A program made the translations under genes and the position numbers. A DNA stretch of 64,000 bases from Pigmentiphaga sp. (lineage in GTDB: Bacteria; Pseudomonadota; Gammaproteobacteria; Burkholderiales; Burkholderiaceae_B), in NCBI GenBank assembly GCA_023228945.1, contig JALOAI010000010.1, positions 62,001-126,000 on the forward strand. Reading direction: 5' to 3'. The notes below the pieces were generated by a model, which saw only the letters and a list, made by a program, of their open reading frames with translations, searched no databases and was not told the DNA's origin. Positions 60,587-64,000 of the stretch are shown in pieces. The first letter of the stretch is position 1. Each line of letters begins with the position of its first letter.

Positions 60587-63499
60587 TTACTGGCAGGCCT
60601 CGCATTCGTCGAAGCCGGGGTCGCCCGGGCGCATGGTGCATGCATCGCCCATCAGCTGCGCCTCGGGCAGGCTGGCTGGCGCCGCGGTGCCCGCCGCCGG
60701 TGCGCCGGCGCCAGGGCCCATGCCCGACGACACGGCATTGAGTTCGCCGCCGCGGCCGGTGGATTTTTCGGCGCTGGTGGCACCCAGCGTGCGCAGGTAA
60801 TAGGTGGTTTTCAGGCCGCGCTGCCATGCGAGCTTATAGGTTTCGTCGAGCTTGCGGCCCGATGCGCCGGCCATGTAGATGTTGAGCGACTGGGCTTGAT
60901 CGATCCATTTCTGGCGGCGCGAGGCGGCCTCGACCAGCCAGGTGGGCTCGACTTCGAAGGCGGTGGCGTAGAGCGTGCGCAGTTCGGCCGGGATGCGGTC
61001 GATGCGGGCCAGCGAGCCGTCGAAGTACTTGAGGTCGGCGACCATGACCTCATCCCACAGGCCAAGGCGCTTGAGATCGCGCACGAGGTAATCGTTGACC
61101 ACCGTGAACTCGCCCGACAAATTGGATTTGACGTAGAGATTTTGGTAGGTGGGCTCGATGCACGCCGACACGCCGATGATGTTGGAGATGGTGGCGGTGG
61201 GCGCGATGGCCACGCAGTTGGAGTTGCGCATGCCCTGGTTCTGGATGCGGGCGCGAAGGGCGTCCCAATCGAGCGTGCTGCTGCGATCGACCTCGAGGTA
61301 GCCGCCGCGCTCTTGCTGCAGCAGATCGAGGGAGTCCTGGGGCAGGATGCCGCGATCCCACAGCGAGCCCTTGAAGCTTTCGTAGGCGCCGCGCTCCGCG
61401 GCCAGATCGGTGGAGGCGCTGTAGGCGAAGTAGCACACGGCTTCCATCGAGCGGTCGGCGAACTCCACCGCGTCGGCGGAGGCATAGGGCGTGCGCATCA
61501 TGTGCAGGCAGTCTTGGAAGCCCATGATGCCCATGCCCACCGGGCGGTGGCGCATGTTGGCGTTGCGCGCTTTATCCACCGCGTAGTAGTTGATGTCGAT
61601 CACGTTGTCGAGCATGCGCATCGCGGTGCGGATGGTGCGCTCGAGCTTGGCGTGATCGAGCTCGTAGCCGCCGTCGGCCGTGGGCGCCATATGTGCCACC
61701 AGGTTGACCGACCCCAGGTTGCACACCGCGATCTCGGACTCGTTGGTGTTGAGCGTGATCTCGGTGCAGAGGTTGGAGCTGTGCACCACGCCCACGTGCT
61801 GCTGCGGCGAACGGATGTTGCAAGGATCCTTGAACGTGATCCAGGGGTGGCCGGTTTCGAACAGCATCGACAGCATCTTGCGCCACAGCGAGACGGCGGG
61901 GATCTGCTTGAACAGCTTGAGCTCGCCGCTGGCCACCTTGGCTTCGAGGGCCAGGTAGGCGGCCTCGAAGTCGCGGCCCACCTGGTCGTGCAGCTCGGGC
62001 GCATCGGACGGCGAGAACAGGGTCCAGTTGCCGTTCTCCATCACCCGCTTCATGAAGAGGTCGGGGATCCAGTTGGCGGTGTTCATGTCGGGCGTGCGCC
62101 GGCGTTCGTCGCCGGTGTTCTTGCGCAGCTCGAGGAACTCCTCGATGTCGAGGTGCCAGGTTTCGAGGTAGGTGCACACGGCGCCCTTGCGCTTGCCGCC
62201 CTGGTTGACGGCCACCGCGGTGTCGTTGACGACCTTGAGGAAGGGCACCACGCCCTGGCTTTCGCCGTTGGTGCCCTTGATGTGGCTGCGCAGGGCGCGC
62301 ACCGGCGTCCAGTCGTTGCCCAGGCCGCCCGCGTATTTGGCGAGCAGGGCGTTTTCCTTGATGGCGTCGTAGATGCCTTCAAGGCTGTCGGAGACCGTGG
62401 TGAGGTAGCACGACGACAACTGCGAATGCAGGGTGCCGGAGTTGAAGAGGGTGGGCGTCGAGCTCATGAAGTCGAAGCGCGACAGAATGTCGTAGAACTC
62501 GAGCGCACGAGCCTCGCGATCGGCTTCGCGCAGCGCCAGGCCCATGGCCACGCGCATGAAGAAGGCCTGGGGCATCTCGATGCGGCGGCCGCGCACGTGC
62601 AGGAAGTAGCGGTCGTAGAGCGTTTGCAGGCCGAGGTAGTTGAACTGCAGGTCGCGATTGTTGTCGAGGGCGCGAGCCAGGCGGTCGAGATCGAACGTGG
62701 CGAGTTCGGGGTCGAGGAGTTCGTTGTCGATGCCGGTCTGGACGAAGCGGGGGAAGTAATCGGCGTAGCGCAGCGCCATGTCGGCCTGGCTGACTTCCTC
62801 GCCCAGGACTTCGCGGCGGATGGTGTGCAGCAGCAGGCGGGCGGTGACCTGGCTGTAGGCCGGGTCTTTTTCGATCTGGGCGCGGGCGGCGAGGATGGCC
62901 GATTTGTGGACTTCGTCGAGCGAGACGCCGTCGTACAGATTCTTGATGGTTTCCGTCAGGATGGCGTCGGCATCGGCGAAGGCTTCGAGGCCCTGGCAGG
63001 CGGCGACGATCATGTCGCGCAGACGACCGATGTCGAGCGGGCTGCTCGCGCCATGATCGACCACGTTGATCGTGCCATGCACGGCGTGCTCTTGTACCGC
63101 TTGGGCGCGCTCCTGGGCGCGGCGCTCGCGGTACAGCACGTAGGCGCGGGCGACATCGTGCTCGCCCGAGCGCATCAGGGCGAGCTCGACCTGATCCTGG
63201 ATGTCTTCGATGTGGAAGGTGCCGCCGCTGGGCTGGCGGCGCATCAGGGCGGACACCACCTGGCGGGTGAGTTCGTCGACGAGTTCGCGCACGCGGGCCG
63301 ACGCGGCGCCCTGACCGCCGTTGACGGCGAGAAAGGCCTTGGTCATGGCGATGGCGATTTTGGCGGGCTGGAAGCTCACCACGGCGCCGTTGCGGCGCAA
63401 GGTTTTGTAATCGCGATAGACCTCGGGGTCGGTGGGCAGGGGCGTGCCGGCGTCCAGCAGGGGCGCCGTGGTGCGGCTCGAGGACGTAATCGTTTGCAT
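60587..63499 (-). CDS. nrdA: Ribonucleotide reductase class Ia, alpha subunit
   Basis: A 970-residue catalytic subunit. The N-terminus (about residues 35-125) is an ATP-cone regulatory domain; the barrel carries STPTLFNSGT, SSNLCTEITLNTNE, GLGNDWTPVRALRSHIKGT (in part) and PTATISNI, and the C-terminus ends in a CEAC pair that is reduced by thioredoxin or glutaredoxin. It makes deoxyribonucleotides from diphosphates. The start ATG at 63499 (MQTITSSS) was preferred to a longer frame. Two NrdR boxes lie 159-205 bp upstream, so NrdR should repress the operon when ATP/dATP signals allow. Confidence 0.95.
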   Translation of the reverse strand: MQTITSSSRTTAPLLDAGTPLPTDPEVYRDYKTLRRNGAVVSFQPAKIAIAMTKAFLAVNGGQGAASARVRELVDELTRQVVSALMRRQPSGGTFHIEDIQDQVELALMRSGEHDVARAYVLYRERRAQERAQAVQEHAVHGTINVVDHGASSPLDIGRLRDMIVAACQGLEAFADADAILTETIKNLYDGVSLDEVHKSAILAARAQIEKDPAYSQVTARLLLHTIRREVLGEEVSQADMALRYADYFPRFVQTGIDNELLDPELATFDLDRLARALDNNRDLQFNYLGLQTLYDRYFLHVRGRRIEMPQAFFMRVAMGLALREADREARALEFYDILSRFDFMSSTPTLFNSGTLHSQLSSCYLTTVSDSLEGIYDAIKENALLAKYAGGLGNDWTPVRALRSHIKGTNGESQGVVPFLKVVNDTAVAVNQGGKRKGAVCTYLETWHLDIEEFLELRKNTGDERRRTPDMNTANWIPDLFMKRVMENGNWTLFSPSDAPELHDQVGRDFEAAYLALEAKVASGELKLFKQIPAVSLWRKMLSMLFETGHPWITFKDPCNIRSPQQHVGVVHSSNLCTEITLNTNESEIAVCNLGSVNLVAHMAPTADGGYELDHAKLERTIRTAMRMLDNVIDINYYAVDKARNANMRHRPVGMGIMGFQDCLHMMRTPYASADAVEFADRSMEAVCYFAYSASTDLAAERGAYESFKGSLWDRGILPQDSLDLLQQERGGYLEVDRSSTLDWDALRARIQNQGMRNSNCVAIAPTATISNIIGVSACIEPTYQNLYVKSNLSGEFTVVNDYLVRDLKRLGLWDEVMVADLKYFDGSLARIDRIPAELRTLYATAFEVEPTWLVEAASRRQKWIDQAQSLNIYMAGASGRKLDETYKLAWQRGLKTTYYLRTLGATSAEKSTGRGGELNAVSSGMGPGAGAPAAGTAAPASLPEAQLMGDACTMRPGDPGFDECEACQ

Positions 63500-63657
63500 G
63501 TAGGTGGCTCCGTAGGATGACGTGGGACAGACAACCGCGGGGGCGGACGGCCGGGGCCGCTTCCGGGAGGGTGCTGCATCGGCCCGGGGCGGCTGCGCGC
63601 CGCCCCGGGCCGGACGTTGAATTCGAAGGCCCCGGACTCGGCCGGGGACGCGATTAT

Positions 63658-63673
63658 GCACTAATCCTAGTGC
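63658..63673. promoter_or_regulatory. NrdR box 1
   Basis: GCACTAATCCTAGTGC, a 16-bp palindrome matching the NrdR-box pattern (ACACTATATATAGTGT in most bacteria). It lies upstream of nrdA, 31 bp from the second box start-to-start, the usual spacing. Confidence 0.85.
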
Positions 63674-63688
63674 TTAATGGGTGAGCAG

Positions 63689-63704
63689 GCACTAATTGTA
63701 GTGT
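63689..63704. promoter_or_regulatory. NrdR box 2
   Basis: GCACTAATTGTAGTGT, the second NrdR-type palindrome, separated from box 1 by 15 bp. The two boxes lie between the nrdA and ampD genes; both genes run on the minus strand. Confidence 0.85.
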
Positions 63705-63728
63705 TTGCGGCCTGGTCTCACAAGCGGC

Positions 63729-64000
63729 TCATACCATTGGAAACACGTTCGCCTGGTGGCCCGCCTGGCGCCTGAGCCAGCTCGCTTCGCGGGCATAGCG
63801 TGGCCAATCGAAAGCCTCTCCGGGATCGGTTTTGCGGCCCGGCGCGATGTGCTGGTGGCCGCAAACGGCCACCAGCGGATAGCGTTGGCGCAACACCCGG
63901 GTGAGACCGGCCAGCCGCCGGTACTGCGCATCGGTATAGGCGATGTGGTCGGTGCCTTCGAGTTCGATGCCGATGGAAAAGTCGTTGCAGCGCTCGCGGC
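63729..64000 (-). CDS. ampD: 1,6-anhydro-MurNAc-L-alanine amidase AmpD, C-terminal part
   Basis: The frame runs off the right end of the window; only about 90 residues to the stop at 63729 are seen. They read NDFSIGIELEGTD, HIAYTDAQY and then CGHQHIAPGRKTDPG, which holds the zinc-binding histidine and aspartate of AmpD. The enzyme cleaves the stem peptide from anhydro-muropeptides in the cytoplasm during cell-wall recycling, complementing mpl in the same window. Its N-terminal half, with the other zinc histidine, is outside. Confidence 0.88.
   Translation of the reverse strand, partial: RERCNDFSIGIELEGTDHIAYTDAQYRRLAGLTRVLRQRYPLVAVCGHQHIAPGRKTDPGEAFDWPRYAREASWLRRQAGHQANVFPMV

Noticed and set aside
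60521..63520. A 999-codon plus-strand open frame over nrdA
   Set aside because: It is antisense to a certain gene, its product has no recognisable motif, and such shadows are normal in high-GC DNA.

Overview
The window is high-GC DNA of a betaproteobacterium, most probably of the family Alcaligenaceae (Bordetella/Achromobacter relatives). The signs are two Bug-type solute receptors, a lysine/alanine-rich H1-like nucleoid protein, a Kdo kinase (KdkA) and a core gene order gpsA-secB-rhodanese-gpmA and aroQ-accB-accC-prmA. This is an inference from gene content; no rRNA, tRNA, CRISPR array or insertion sequence was seen.

Region 1 (1 to about 10 kb) is accessory. It holds the 3' end of a sensor histidine kinase translationally coupled to a TonB-dependent receptor, a large RTX/DUF4214-type secreted protein gene split by one in-frame amber codon, an unrecognised HNH-like protein, and a response regulator with an AraC-type output domain that could be the kinase's partner.

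Region 2 (about 10.1 to 21.9 kb) is a catabolic island: a TetR regulator, a Bug receptor, enoyl-CoA hydratase, SDR dehydrogenase, acyl-CoA dehydrogenase, MaoC-type hydratase, ADP-forming acyl-CoA synthetase, a thiolase-fold protein without the usual nucleophilic cysteine, a DUF35 zinc-ribbon/OB protein, and a convergent second Bug receptor. Two nearly identical 22-bp palindromes, one between tetR and the first Bug gene and one over the promoter of the SDR operon, define a likely local regulon. The genes fit uptake, CoA activation, beta-oxidation and a final thiolytic or retro-aldol cleavage of an unknown carboxylic acid.

Region 3 (about 22.1 to 64 kb) is core chromosome. In order it carries gpsA, secB, a rhodanese, gpmA, an EnvC-like factor, a CtpA protease, a MoeB/ThiF E1 enzyme and argB; then sugar-phosphate and LPS genes (phosphomannomutase, pgi, waaC, waaA, kdkA), tolC, a PIMT-like methyltransferase and thiD. 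A long minus-strand run follows (lptG, galU, mtgA, aroE, a TonB-like protein, a phosphatase, an MFS carrier, an RNase II-type nuclease, an esterase, mpl). After that come a TlpA-like lipoprotein, aroQ, accB, accC, prmA, a DUF3426 protein, a PfkB kinase, yggT, the H1-like gene, nrdB, nrdA with two NrdR boxes, and the 3' part of ampD.

A previously unnamed structured repeat of about 62 bp occurs four times (11363, 13348, 13693, 35719), always on the plus strand. One copy supplies the stop codon of waaA and reaches the stop codon of the convergent kdkA. Start positions were chosen by reading Shine-Dalgarno sequences and family lengths by eye; no database search was possible.
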